Positions 1 through 11,403 of a stretch of 64,000 bases of DNA are shown one piece after another. The notes below the pieces were generated by a model. That model did no database searches. It saw only the letters and a list, made by a program, of their open reading frames with translations, and was not told the DNA's origin. Each line of letters begins with the position of its first letter. Within the stretch, counting starts at the first letter, position 1. The translations under genes were made by a program, and so were the position numbers. Location: contig NC_059543.1 in the NCBI RefSeq assembly GCF_905220415.1, forward strand, positions 1,116,001 to 1,180,000, read 5' to 3'. Origin of the DNA: Colias croceus (taxonomy: Eukaryota; Arthropoda; Insecta; Lepidoptera; Pieridae).

Positions 1-1097
1 TTATTTATATTTAAACTGTCCCCATATAATATAATTACAATATTATTCTTATTAAAGCTGAAATGATCCAGTGATTTGATTATATATTTAAATGAACTGT
101 TAGGGGTACAAACATTAGTAACTATAAGCCCTAAATTGTTAAGCATAGCGCCAAATCCCTGACCAATATTATCTGACAACACAATCAATTCCTGCTTTGA
201 AAGGTGTTTAGTATTACTGGTTGAATTTGTGGTATTGGGTTTACCACTATGTATGTCTGTGTAGTCAGACTTATGGGGCGACGGTTGCTCATTGTCACTG
301 TTTGAACACTGACATACATATTTATTGGTCAGAGACTCAAAACGATCCATATTCTCATTGCTCAACTTAATAAGGTGATCTGCCTGTTGTATATGCTCGT
401 TAATTTGCATTTGGGCAGAAGAATATTTCTGGTTCACATCATTTAACATTTGACTTAAGGAGTCTATCTTCTCCTTAAGTTCAGTTGTTTCTACATCATA
501 CAAGATTTTATAATAATCTAGATCCCTTTGATATTTATCTAATTCCTGATGCAGGTTTTTGTTGGCTTTCTCTAATTGAACTACATTTTTTGAAGAACTC
601 TTTCTTACAATTGATTGCGTACGCTTGATGAACTTACTTAATCTAAGATATTTTTTTAACTTGTTATGCGAAGAGAAATTGATCTTTTTAAAGTTTACAG
701 AACCACTTAACTGTCCACATTCAACAAATTCATCATGAAGACTACTTGGTGTGTTGCATTGTCGCTTGGGATTGTTCTCTTCCACTTCCATTAAGCTACA
801 TTCCAACTCCGCAATACGGCTGAGAGCCTTTTCATGGTGACTAGAGCACTGCTGGTAGCTGTCCACAATGTCTTGCAGGGCTTTGCACTTGTCTTCACTA
901 TTAATATATTTCATATGTAGTTCAGCTAGCTCGGCTTTTAGAAGAGAGTTCTTGTTTATAATTTCTTGAATCTCTAATTCACTTTCATCCCGCTCTTGTA
1001 TGAGTTTTTCACATAAAGATTGTGAAGCTTTTAAATCATGGAGTGTAGCTTTTAATTTATTCTCCATGTCCTTAGCTACTGCCTTGCGGGTCAGCAT
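1..1097 (-). CDS. Coiled-coil ORF with SGNH-hydrolase-like C-terminus, partial (runs off window)
   Basis: I read an uninterrupted reading frame from ATG at 1097 down to base 3 (365 codons) with no stop before the window edge, so the C-terminus is missing. Residues about 1-110 are rich in E, K, L and Q with heptad-like spacing. Residues about 130-175 are strongly basic (KKINF...KLKKYLRLSKFIKR), and about 175-260 again look coiled-coil. After a Ser/Thr/Asn-rich linker, the last ~70 residues begin ELIVLSDNIGQGFGAMLNN and end near NIVIILYGDSLNI. That pattern resembles block I and the following strand of SGNH/GDSL hydrolases, as found in ORF1 proteins of some insect LINEs and in stand-alone lepidopteran repetitive ORFs. 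The usual GDS of block I reads SDN here, so catalysis is doubtful. It is unspliced, which favours a mobile-element origin. Coding status is fairly sure; function is inference. Confidence 0.65.
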   Translation of the reverse strand, partial: MLTRKAVAKDMENKLKATLHDLKASQSLCEKLIQERDESELEIQEIINKNSLLKAELAELHMKYINSEDKCKALQDIVDSYQQCSSHHEKALSRIAELECSLMEVEENNPKRQCNTPSSLHDEFVECGQLSGSVNFKKINFSSHNKLKKYLRLSKFIKRTQSIVRKSSSKNVVQLEKANKNLHQELDKYQRDLDYYKILYDVETTELKEKIDSLSQMLNDVNQKYSSAQMQINEHIQQADHLIKLSNENMDRFESLTNKYVCQCSNSDNEQPSPHKSDYTDIHSGKPNTTNSTSNTKHLSKQELIVLSDNIGQGFGAMLNNLGLIVTNVCTPNSSFKYIIKSLDHFSFNKNNIVIILYGDSLNIN

Positions 1098-2071
1098 GTT
1101 GTACTTTTAAGTTGCTGAAACAGATGAAAGGAAATGTATGAGATAGGTAATTATTCCTGAATACTATTATGATAGAACTGAATGTTGATATTAAGTGATT
1201 AACGGTATGATGTAGTAAAGAGTAAAGAATAATATTGTCTGGGGCGATAAGTTATTGTCTTCTAAATTGCTTCCAACTTGTCAAGCAAAGTGAGACGGTA
1301 ACTTTTGTGCCAATGTATTAATTGTGACGTAGCTCATTAAATATGAGCGGTGTTAGTATTACAAATGAATGTAGGTGTCGTTTATCATTAAATATGAAAT
1401 TATAAAACTAGTACTCCCCTGGTTTATTGGAGAAGATGTTTGAATTCGGTTAACCGTTGACACGTTGACCTCCGCGTCATACAAAGCGTTGCATATATCA
1501 CATATAAGGTGTGTTTCACAATTATTTTCACTTTTACATCAATAAAATAGTTAATAATTACTAATATTAACTAATTAAGCACTAATTAATTAATTTTAAA
1601 ATTTAAAATCTAACAGCTGATGTTAACTCCGCTGTTGACACCTGTCACTAATTTACCTAACTACTCTAATAAATTCAATACCTCCTAAACGCCTCCATGG
1701 TGGAATCTGTTTTTTTTATCAATGATAGACCTAAATATGAGCAATCTATCTGTACCGGTCACAAGTTGCACTTTTGTGTTTTTTGGAAGAAAAAAAAAGG
1801 TCAACTTCAGTTACTCAAACAAATATAATATTTTGACAATCGATTCATATTATATTCATTCATCGATTCATTCCTCCTTGGAGGGACTCATTCAATGGAC
1901 TACTGAGCGTAATATTATAATAATTATTTGTGAGTTGTTCACTTTCAAATTAAATAAATTTTTTAATTATTTATAGATGAGAGGTTTTAAGAATATTATG
2001 TAAAATTCATATGAATGACGGTTATATTTTAAAACATAGTCGAATATTTTCCTGTGATAAACTATTGGATC
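1098..2071. other. Upstream flank of the coiled-coil ORF, no gene seen
   Basis: This is AT-rich DNA with many stops in all frames. A short 84-codon frame at 1722-1976 has no recognisable composition or domain and I do not accept it. The promoter of the minus-strand ORF should lie just above 1097, but I cannot point to a convincing TATA box or initiator. Confidence 0.5.
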
Positions 2072-2395
2072 TTATGGCTGCTTTACACGAGTAGAGTACA
2101 CGGTAGAGTTAACTATCATACTACTCTACCAGTTCTCAGTGCTCTACCAGTTATAGTAGAGTAACTGTCATACTGCCACGGTGCCATTCCATTCTCTCCC
2201 ATCCTCGCCCCTTCTCCCTAAATCCTTCCAAATCCCTTTGAGGATAGCAACACATCCACTTCCCTGTGGAGTGGATGCTTATGGGCGGCGTGTATCGCTA
2301 CACCAGGCGACGCGTCTGCTCGGTTGCTGTCCTATAGCATAAAAAAAAATAGTTAGTACTCTACCACTCTACTCTACCGTTTACAGCGGCCATTA
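2072..2395. mobile_element. Harbinger-like MITE with TTA target duplication
   Basis: The left end TGGCTGCTTTACACG at 2075 matches the inverted right end, whose reverse complement reads TGGCCGCTGTAAACG, ending at 2392. Both ends continue into CTCTAC/GTAGAG-rich subterminal sequence. TTA stands immediately outside each end (2072-2074 and 2393-2395), which is the 3-bp target preference of PIF/Harbinger elements. The 318-bp body has no coding capacity. Confidence 0.7.
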
Positions 2396-3031
2396 GCATA
2401 TTTTTCCTTTTAGGTATTGAACATAGTCTGAATATTATCGAAATGGGAAATACAATGTAAATTTATGAAAAGTAATAATTGGCAACGAGGAAAATATAAT
2501 TTGAATTGATAAACGTGCTCGATCAATACATGTATTATTTTAATTAATTATTTATTACATCACACCATTGTAATATAAGTTTTTATAAACGAAAGAGTAG
2601 TATAAAGCAATTAAGGATATTTTATATATGTATATGGATATTTTCGTGCTTATCGTATGAGATGAACGAAAAATAAATAAATAATTATTGTAACGTCATA
2701 AATGAATGAAGAAAATAAATAAACTTAATATAATTAGTCCATTGAAATGTTACATTTTTTAGGCCTAACCTTGCGTTTTTTAGAGCGCGCAATTTTATTT
2801 TTTTGATGTGTAGGGGGGGGGGGGGTCAGTGTGAAGCTAAAACAAAAAAAAAACGCGCTTCGAGATTCTACCTCCTGGGTGGTGAGGAAAAGAGTCAACA
2901 ATTAATTAATAACAAAAAAAAACAATTACTGATGACAAATTATTATTAGTACACACATAATATATGTAATAAGAGTACTGAAATATAGTACTTACTCACT
3001 TCGGAGCGCTGTAAAACCTTAACTATTTACC
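2396..3031. other. Non-coding AT-rich DNA with a poly-G run
   Basis: No gene is visible. A run of about 14 G residues near 2812-2826 is the only striking local composition. The rest is A/T-rich with short A and T tracts. Confidence 0.5.
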
Positions 3032-3202
3032 AACGGCCTTACTTATAAAATGTTACCCATTCGCTATGCAATGGATTAGTCATTGCAATAGCCTGTCTTG
3101 TTTTTATGATTGACGTTTCATGTGAGCAAGAGCAGGACGCAGCTATTGTATAAAATGTTAGAAATTTATCCATTGTATAACTTTTTATTAGTAAGGCCGT
3201 TA
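3032..3202. mobile_element. 171-bp MITE, copy 1 (AACGGCCTTACT termini)
   Basis: The termini are inverted repeats: AACGGCCTTACTTATAAAA at the left, and the reverse complement of TTTTTATTAGTAAGGCCGTT at the right. A second copy with the same internal sequence (TTTTATGATTGACGTTTCA, GAGCAAGAGCAGGAC) lies near 52056-52206, showing that this is a dispersed family. It has no coding capacity. Confidence 0.7.
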
Positions 3203-3920
3203 ATGAAAAAATATTGTTTATAAAAGTTGTTCCTCGAAAAACAATTACTTACAAAAATGGTCTAATATCATTTCTTCGTAAAATTAAAAATAAAAGTTTT
3301 ATTACAAGATATAAATAGGTCTAATTTCTGAACATTTTCGCTTATAACTTTTTTATTTATAGTTCTACGACAAAAAGTTACCTACTGGATCAAAGTTGTA
3401 CAGAATGTAATTTGCAACAAATAATGTTAACATTTTTTTTTTCATCAGATAAATAGTTTCTAGTCGTTTTATAAAAAGATGAAAATTTAAAATTTGTTAA
3501 CCTTAAACTTGTATTAGCATGTATGTACATTGTTGTACACGTATTAGCTTCCACAGTTGAAATTTTTCGTAAGAAAACATTAGCTGGGCGTCTAGAAAAC
3601 CATAAAATGGTTCTAGATTTCCCTGTCTACATCTATATTTTATTATATTGTTTACAACTTTTCTATTACAATTCTATACCTACTACAAAATATTTTTCAC
3701 TGAAAGTAAGGAATATTATTATACACTGTCGTACATTAATTGTAAAACATAAAATGGACAAATAAATTTATTTCATTTCATTTCATTTCATACAGGATAT
3801 AAATACTGAAGGATATTAATTCATCAATATCAAGTTTATTATGGTGTTAATAACACAAAAAAATACATAGTACGTAGGTACAGCAGAGGGGCGTAGGCGG
3901 AAGGAAGTTTTTATGTTATA
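3203..3920. other. Non-coding stretch ending in a (TTTCA)n tract
   Basis: No gene is supported here. An 80-codon frame at 3523-3765 runs directly into AATAAATTTA and then TTTCATTTCATTTCA (about 3763-3792). That arrangement looks like the 3' tail of a LINE, so the frame is probably a fragment of a decayed retroelement 3' region. Confidence 0.4.
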
Positions 3921-4140
3921 CTAGATTTCCGCCCGCGGCTTCGCCCGCGTTTGCAAAGGAAAACCCGCATAGTTCCCGTTCCCGTAGGATTTCTGGGATA
4001 AAAACTATCCTATGTGTTAATCCAAGTTACCCTCTATATGTGTGCTAAATTTCATTGTAATCGGTTCAGTAGTTTTTACGTGAAAGAGTAACAAACATCC
4101 ATACATCCATAATATATGTATATTAGATATTAGATTAGAT
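3921..4140 (-). mobile_element. Non-autonomous Helitron
   Basis: Read on the minus strand it ends with the hairpin GCGGGCGAAGCCGCGGGCGG, then AAATCTAG followed by T, which is the CTRR|T end of Helitrons. The body includes the family signature TGAACCGATTACAATGAAAT. The 5' end is degraded into a TATTAGATATTAGAT tract. Confidence 0.75.
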
Positions 4141-4444
4141 AGACATTATAATTTTGTTATTCCCTGCACTAATATTTTGAATAGTAGATATACTTCGTCT
4201 GTTGCTATTTTAAATTTTTCTATAAAATGAAAAGTGCAAAATACTGAAAAAGAACAAAATAACAAGAGGTGATATCTCAGCTTTTATATATTTTTAACTT
4301 TAATAATCGTAAATCGTAAAAAGCAGGCAGTACTAAAAAAAAACTTAAATTCAATTGTTTACCAATCTGTGTTTGTTGTGTATTGATTCTGCTTTAGCTA
4401 TTATTTATTTGAATACATAATATTACTAATTATAGTGTACATAA

Positions 4445-4615
4445 TATATATAAATCTCGTGTCACAATGTTTGTCCTCAATGGACTCCTAAACCACTTAA
4501 CCGATTATAATAAAATTCGCACACCATGTGCAGTTCGATCCAACTTGAGAGATAGGATAGTTTAAATCTCAAATCGTTTTAGAGAAAGCGGGCGAAGCCG
4601 CGGGCGGTAAGCTAG
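4445..4615 (+). mobile_element. Non-autonomous Helitron, second family
   Basis: The element ends with GCGGGCGAAGCCGCGGGCGG and then TAAGCTAG|T. The body (CTCAATGGACTCCTAAACC, ACTTAACCGATTATAATAAA) differs from the main family, so distinct non-autonomous lines share one 3' end. Confidence 0.65.
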
Positions 4616-5076
4616 TGTACAATAATAGGGAAGTACTTGTAGGGAAGTTAAAATACCGCCTTTTATTAAATTCAGGAAACCTATAACGAAATATAAAAAT
4701 ACATAAATATCCTTTATTTTATAGCAACATGTACATAATATTATATTTAGTCATCTTAGGAGGAAAAAAGGAAGTAGAATAAGGTTGAAGTATAGGATTA
4801 TGTAACAAGGCAGAACATTTAGAGATCATGTTTTATCTATAACAAGAGTTAGGTTCAGGGTCTTCTCTATATCCTAATTGGTGTTTGACTTAGCGACTCT
4901 GTAGAAAACAAGGAGGGAGTTATTTAACATACTTATAGTTTTGTTTTGTTGTTTTGTTATTAATCCAAAAGAGTTAGGTATTATTGAGATATTGTTTATT
5001 ATTTTCGGTAGATTGAACATTCCTCGCGGCTCCTTTATCAACAAAGCAAATAAAAACTAGCAGTGTACACACGTAA

Positions 5077-5263
5077 GAAGTGAAACTTCTTTATGACCTT
5101 ATTTTAAAAAATATTAAATAATTTACTATATGCAACTTTACAGAAATACGTCGAATCACGCGTGGTAGGGATAAGAAAAAGGCGCGTAACGGAAAAATGC
5201 CACGCGTAACGAAAAAATGTTACACTAAATTTTTTTCCAACCCCGATAAAGAAGTTTCACTTC
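5077..5263 (-). mobile_element. MITE of the GAAGTGAAACTTC family, long type
   Basis: It is bounded by GAAGTGAAACTTCTTTA at the left and its inverse TAAAGAAGTTTCACTTC at the right. It is the reverse-complement counterpart of the copy at 56084-56276, with matching internal GCGTAACGGAAAAATG and ACGCGTGGT blocks. It is non-coding. Confidence 0.65.
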
Positions 5264-5399
5264 AAAAATTTTCAACAACATAATATGATCTAGGTACCAA
5301 GCAATTGGCAAGCTTGATAGATTATGGCCCAGTGGTCATGTAGTGTTAACAAAAGTGCATCATATTTTATCACTACATGTTATAAAACAAGTCATCCAT

Positions 5400-5557
5400 T
5401 GCGTCTGTCTGTTCACGATAAACTCAAAAATGACTGCATCGATTTTCGTTCTGTTTTCACTAGTGGAGCGTGGTTTTAGCGTGGTTCTTGAGGAAGCTTT
5501 TAGTATATTTTTTAAAAGTTTTAGAGCAAGTGGGCGAAGCTGCGGGCGAAAATCTAG
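5400..5557 (+). mobile_element. Helitron-type 3' end, degraded copy
   Basis: The end GTGGGCGAAGCTGCGGGCG followed by AAAATCTAG|T is a mutated Helitron terminus. The body (GATTTTCGTTCTGTTTTCAC) is unlike the other families. Overlapping open frames here on both strands are explained by this repeat and are not genes. Confidence 0.5.
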
Positions 5558-5830
5558 TTCCTTGTAAGAGAAATACACATTTGGAAATATTTACAACTTA
5601 TTACAGAATATTTGGGATTATTAGCGACAGGAAAATTTATTTATATACCTAATATCAAATCGCTAATTAACTCCAAACGCACTATTGTAAAAATATAAGG
5701 CCTATAGTATTGTTTGCGATTATTTTAATGAGGAAACAGGAAACATTAATTATTTTTAACGTACAGTTTTCAAATATTTCGCATTGAAATTTGAATAATA
5801 AAATCTGTAAATTTTATATTTAAATAATTA

Positions 5831-6032
5831 CTAGCTTTCCGCCCGCGGCTTCGCCCGCGTCAAAGAAAAACCCGCATAGCTTTGTCCCGGGGTAAAAAGT
5901 AGCCTATGTCCTTTCTCGGGCATCAAAATATCTCTATGCCAAATTTCATGCAAATTGGTTCAGTAGTTAAGGCGTGATTGAGTAACAGACAGACAGACAG
6001 AGTTACTTACGCATTTATAATATTAGTATGGA
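5831..6032 (-). mobile_element. Complete non-autonomous Helitron
   Basis: On the minus strand it runs from A|TCCATACTAATATTATAAA at 6032 to the GC-rich hairpin and CTAG|T at 5831. Both ends are intact and inserted between A and T as expected. It carries the TCTGTCTGTCTGTTACTC block and the TGAACCAATTTGCATGAAAT block. Confidence 0.85.
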
Positions 6033-8284
6033 TTATATGCTTCGTCTGTGCTGTTGCAATGCAAATTCAAATTCTATATTAATTGGTCAAATCAGAAATT
6101 AAAAAAAAAATCTTTGAAAACGAGTGTTCTTTCCAAATACAAATAAAAATGTTCGATAAGATTAAAAATATATATAAAGCGGAAAATAAATAATAAAAAC
6201 ATTAATATGTGATCACTGAAAGTATTCATAATAATGGAGATACCGAAATACATTTGGGCCCTCTTTCAATGGTGATATCGGGTTGACAGAAAATTTTATA
6301 CTTTCTGATTAACGTTTTTTATTAAAAAAAGTAATAAGTTAATAAAAATTAAGAAAAATGTAGAATATTTCAGGATATGAAAACTCAAGTATGAAAAATG
6401 TTATCAGTTTATGAGAACTGTTTTTTTCTACTTCAGACTTGTTAGAATTTTACAAGAAGAAGCGAGAAAATGCGAAAACAAGATAACACAAATAAATCAA
6501 AAGAAAAGCCATTTAATATGTCATTGAAGGAAATAAACTATAACAAAGGCTCGCCTCAGTTGTGTGACAAACTGTACATGTATTTATAGAAATATTTTAA
6601 ACAGAAATGACATGATCCTAATATTGGGAAAAACGCAGTACAAAACAGATTTCATGGAATAGTCAAAGCTCTAATGTAGGTAGTGATATTTTTTTTCGAT
6701 TATTATTTTAGATTATAATATTTGTTAGCATTAAAGGAAATCACAAAACTACTAAAACACAAATAAGTTATATTTTAATGTTTGTAATTCTTTTATGTAG
6801 ACACAGGGCAAGCGTAAAATAAAAATTAGAGTCCACAAACAAATCTTACTTGAAGAAAGTGAATTCGCGAGCATCGGCTTGTGTCTTCGATAAAATATTT
6901 AGCAAAACTCGTATTTGGTAAAAAATAAATAAATAACATTAATATGCAAAACACATTGTTATGAATTACTTATGAAAGGAATTTTTAAAACGTATTTTTT
7001 TTCGTATGTACCTAAGTATTCAATGTACTCACAACGCAAACTAAATAATTACCAAAAACTATATGTCACACCTTTACAAAATACTAACTTCAAATAGGCT
7101 ATTAAAAACCATCAAATAATAAAAAGCCATGAAAGCAGGATGCAACAGGATATCGACTGCAGCCTACTCCCAACTTATAAGGATAAAAATAAAATAAAAT
7201 AAAAATAAAAAAGCCTTTATTTCTCTTTTCACAATATAATCTTACATGCTAAACAATAAGGTAACATTAACTTATTTTAATCTAGACACGCGGCAGCGTG
7301 TCAAGCCGAGTTCAAGCGAAGAGAACTGGCGAGCAGCAGCCGTGTGTATATTTACACGAACCATTTCGAGCCACTTTTCACCCCCTTATAACTCGAAAAC
7401 TATTTAAGTTATATAAACCAAATTTGGTACATATCAAGAGGACCTCAAAATAAACAAGAACCTTAAATTTCATAAATACAGATTAAACAGTTGCGTAGAT
7501 ATTAATATCCAAAAATCGCAATTTTTAAGACTGACTGACTTATAGACATATACAAAACCTAACCCACTTCCAGATGACCTAGAAAGTTCAAATTTTGTAA
7601 TCAACTAGGTAATAGTGAGTGTACAAAGGAAAAAATCAGAAAATACTGAATTTATTTGTATTTAATTTTTTTTTCAATGACATAAATTTTGTTTGTATGG
7701 AAAAATGGAAAAGTTTAAAAAAATAGAAAATAGTATATTCACTTTACTAGTCTTAAAAAATAGATAAAAACTAATCAGTGGCCGAAAAAAATTTTGAAAT
7801 CCATCAATAAATGACTGAGATATAGATTATTGAAGTTTACATATTTTATCACGAAACATCTGTAGATTCGAAGCGCCTCTGACATCACACTCACTCGCGC
7901 TAAGTAGTATCGCTAGGGCGGATTACTTCGATTGCATGATTTCTTTATTCAAAACTGTTATTAAACGTAAAACAAAAGAAAATTGTAATAAAAATATTGC
8001 TCATACACTTAAAAATAATATATAATTTTACATATTCACATTTATTTATTCTTTATTTATGAGTGTTTAGTTTAGTTTTAATTTCAGTGTAAATAAATAA
8101 ATAAAATCTTTATTTTGCTTTAAACATGGTATTCAATGGTGATACGATTATATTAATAAAGCACAAACATGTTTAGCCAATACAAGAATGCAAAAATAAT
8201 TACCATAAATGGTGTAATGGAAGAAGGCTTCGTCGAAGGTCGAAATGATTTAATTTGCGTAATATTAATATGAGTGAAACATCT
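6033..8284. other. Non-coding repeat-derived DNA
   Basis: No gene is visible. Runs of AAAATAAAATAAAA followed by AAGCCTTTATTTCTC (7183-7225), and of AAATAAATAAATAAAATC (about 8090-8106), look like LINE 3' tails. The block from about 7281 (CACGCGGCAGCGTGTCAAGC) to about 7900 reads like an interspersed lepidopteran repeat I have a general memory of, but I cannot name it. Confidence 0.4.
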
Positions 8285-8385
8285 TTAGGCGCGTTTAGAG
8301 TAAAATTTCAAGATCGCGTCATGGCAATACCGTAACGTCATGGAGTAAGGCGACGATTCTTCTACAACGATCTTTGCATCTTGGT
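8285..8385 (+). mobile_element. Fragment of GAAGTGAAACTTC-family MITE, short type
   Basis: The internal block GATCGCGTCATGGCAATACC...GTCATGGAGTAAGGCGACGA is shared with the copies at 43855, 44557, 51744 and 56885. The terminal repeats are lost here. Confidence 0.5.
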
Positions 8386-8641
8386 AATAGTGTGTGTACA
8401 AATTCACGCTGGATGTTTAGAAAATCATATAATCTTTTAAACAGAAAACGAGTTTAAAAAATTGCAGATAATGACGGGGCAATGTGCGCTGACATTCATA
8501 ACATACAAGAAAATATAGAAAATAATACTAAACAAACCATACAGAGAAACTGCAAGAAAAAAAAATCGTATATAAAAAGTATTATAATATTTATAAAGTA
8601 AATCAAATTTGCAGAGTAATTTTCTGTACAAAAAGTAATGA

Positions 8642-9260
8642 TATCCCATCAAAAACATAAATGTAAAAATTGGAGCCGAGTTCAATCGTTGACTTAATTT
8701 GCAAAAAAAGAGATGAGATCTAAATGTGTGCCAAGTTCTGCAGACAGTCCAGAAATTAATTATTTACAAAGATGTATTAAGTTCTTAGGTTGACTGAAAA
8801 CTCAATTGTTTTATTTTCCCTTAGAGAACAATGTTTATTCCAAAATATAACTTTTTTAATTTGAATAATATAATTATTTTCACAAAGCAAACAACTAATG
8901 ACCTATTGAACCCCATAATTTGATGAGGCTAGTTTTACATACTGTTTATATTTTGTGAGGTTCTAAAAACTAGCCTCATCAAATTATGGGGTTCAATAGG
9001 TCATTAGTTGTTTGCTTTGTGAAAATAATTATATTATTCAAATTAAAAAAGTTATATTTTGGAATAAACATTGTTCTCTAAGGGAAAATAAAACAATTGA
9101 GTTTTCAGTCAACCTAAGAACTTAATACATCTTTGTAAATAATTAATTTCTGGACTGTCTGCAGAACTTGGCACACATTTAGATCTCATCTCTTTTTTTG
9201 CAAATTAAGTCAACGATTGAACTCGGCTCCAATTTTTACATTTATGTTTTTGATGGGATA
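8642..9260. repeat. 295-bp perfect inverted repeat with 29-bp spacer
   Basis: The left arm 8642-8936 and the right arm 8966-9260 are reverse complements over the whole length as far as I could compare by eye. The spacer is 8937-8965. The right arm ends directly against the 3' untranslated region of the RTE element on the minus strand. Short frames in the left arm (8437-8685) are not credible genes. Confidence 0.85.
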
Positions 9261-9261
9261 T

Positions 9262-10941
9262 ACTACACTATAGTTGGACTTATAATTATTAATATAAAAA
9301 GAGTTATACATTAATAGATTTAGTGATTGTAATATATAACTAATAAAATGGTAACATAAGAGAACCCCTTTATGCAAGGGTGAAGGCCTCCTCCAGACTG
9401 TTCCAGTGGTCTCTATTTTGCGCTTGTGCCATCCACTTTTCGCCAGTTATTTTTGTTATGTCGTCCGCCCAGCGATATAGGGGTCTGCCGTGTTTTCTTT
9501 TGCCTTTCGGACCAGGCCAAGATGTTAGGCGTATAGTCCAACGGTCGTCCTTCATTCTGGCTATGTGGCCAGCCCAACTCCATTTTAGCTTAAGTGCGTA
9601 TGAAAGGGCATCCTTAAATTTTGTTTTGTCTCTTATAGTGGTGTGACGAATTTTTTGACATTTGCGTATTTTAAGAATGCTCCTTTCCATACTACGCTGA
9701 CATGTTGTTAATTTGTTTTTAACTCGTCGGGTGAATTTCCATGTTTGACATCCATATGTGAGTATAGGTAGCAAACAAGAATCCATAACCTTCTTCTTGA
9801 GTTTCAAGGGAAGGTTGCTTTTTAGGATTTCCTTGAAACTCCAGTATCTTTTCCATGAGCTGTTTACCCTTCTCTCTATTTCCCGTTCATTGTTTGTTTT
9901 GTCGAATGATATTTGTTTTCCAAGGTATATGAATGATTCAACATATTCTATGGGTGTACTGGCTAGCTTGATGGGAACGATACAGTGGTTTGTCATGATT
10001 TTTGTTTTGCTCATGTTGATGTCGAGGCCAACTCTGTTGCTAGACACGTAGAGCTCTGATAACATTTTGTCCAAGTCCTTAGCGTTGTTAGCAATTATTA
10101 CAATATCATCTGCAAACCTTAGATGACTAATGTAATTTTGTTGTATCTTGACTCCCATTTTTTCCCATTTAAGTTTGCTTATGATCGCTTCCAGTACAGC
10201 AGTAAATAATCGTGGAGACAGTGGATCGCCTTGCCTAACGCCCCTTTTAATTGGAAAGATAGGTCCTGGTTTTTCAAGCATTATCTGGCCAAAGCTGTTT
10301 TTATATAGATACTTTAATGTATTTATGTACTTAATTTCCACATTTTGTGCCTGTAGAGTTTCCCAAATTGCGTCATGCGTTATAGTATCGAACGCTTTTT
10401 GATAGTCGATAAAAGCTAGATTCAGTGGCGCCTGGAACTCCTGGTGCTTTTCAATGAGTTGTTCGACAGAGTGGATGTGGTCCATAGTTGAGAAGCTTCT
10501 GCGGAACCCCGCTTGTTCTATTGGCTGAAAACTGTCCAATGTTTTGCTGACTCGTTTTTCCACTATTGATGAGAAAAGCTTGAAAAGGGTTGGTAGTAGA
10601 CTGATTGGTCGATAATTCTTTATTAGAGTAGGGTCTCCTTTTTTATATAAAAGAATTATTCTACATTCTGACCATTGCTGGGGGGTTATGGATGAATTGA
10701 TTATTAAATTAAAAAGTTGTGTCAAAGGTTTTGCTAGCAGATCGTCGGCGTTTTTTATAGCTTCATTTGATATTCCATCAGCACCTGGGCATTTATCTAT
10801 TTTAAGCCTTTTTATTGCGCATTTTATTTCGGACTCGGTTATAGGCTCTATATCTCGAGAGTTGCACGGAGGGTTCGTATGACTATAAGGATAACTGAAA
10901 CGTAAATTATAAAATGGACTTACATACGAATATATTGGCAC
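9262..10941 (-). mobile_element. RTE-type LINE, 5'-truncated, with reverse-transcriptase ORF
   Basis: The 523-codon frame (9370-10941) is a non-LTR reverse transcriptase. Visible hallmarks are the domain start ITESEIKCAIKRLK, NYRPISLLPTLFKLFSSIVE, FIDYQKAFDTITHDAIW, RGVRQGDPLSPRLF and the catalytic box RFADDIVIIA. The C-terminus GHIARMKDDRW...GRPLYRWADDI is typical of the RTE/BovB clade. The upstream APE endonuclease is absent, so the copy is 5'-truncated and cannot be autonomous. The reading frame is otherwise unbroken, which points to a young insertion. The frame stays open up to a stop at 10999-11001, opposite exon 1 of the stalk gene, so its exact 5' junction is uncertain. Confidence 0.9.
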
Positions 10942-10988
10942 ATATAGTTGAAACTCCGGTAAAGTAACACCTCTGGCGGTTTCACAAG

Positions 10989-11403
10989 ATGTGGTCGTTT
11001 AAACTAGTGGTTTTCACAATATTTTTGGTAAGTACATTGCTAAGAAATAATCATCTATCTATTCCTAGTTGAAGATTTTCGACAATAGTAGAATATTTCA
11101 AAATTCATCAGAATTTCCTTATATTTTTCATCTCTCCTTTTAAATTAACAAAAGATAGTTGGAATAAAGTAAGATTTGATAAACTATTCGTATTTTTTTA
11201 CATATTAAATTATCGTCTCATGATCTTACAAGATTTTCAGAGCGATTCGAACGTCGCTTACTGTATGCAACAAATAGTTCGTTTATATTAATGTTATTTT
11301 AACTGATAAATACGCTAAATAGAATATATGTATAAATTGTGGAAATGCCTATAATTCTTTGAAATTTGTTTCAGGTTTCTACCACTGCGAGACCCAGTAA
11401 TGG
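10989..11403 (+). CDS. Exons 1-2 of the stalk gene: signal peptide
   Basis: Exon 1 (10989-11027) encodes a short basic start and a hydrophobic core, then GTAAGT. The intron ends TTTGTTTCAG at 11374. Exon 2 (11375-11403) supplies VSTTARPSNG and ends in phase 2 before GTAAGT. Cleavage is likely near TTA|RP. Phase 2 fits the A exons, which all begin with one completing base, and does not fit the B exons. Confidence 0.7.

Noticed and set aside
2812..2826. Poly-G run as a regulatory G-quadruplex
   Set aside because: It is a single mononucleotide run with no nearby gene start. A simple repeat or sequencing feature is more likely.
9380..10882. Plus-strand frames of 64-97 codons opposite the RTE reverse transcriptase
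   Set aside because: They are antisense shadows of the long minus-strand RT frame.
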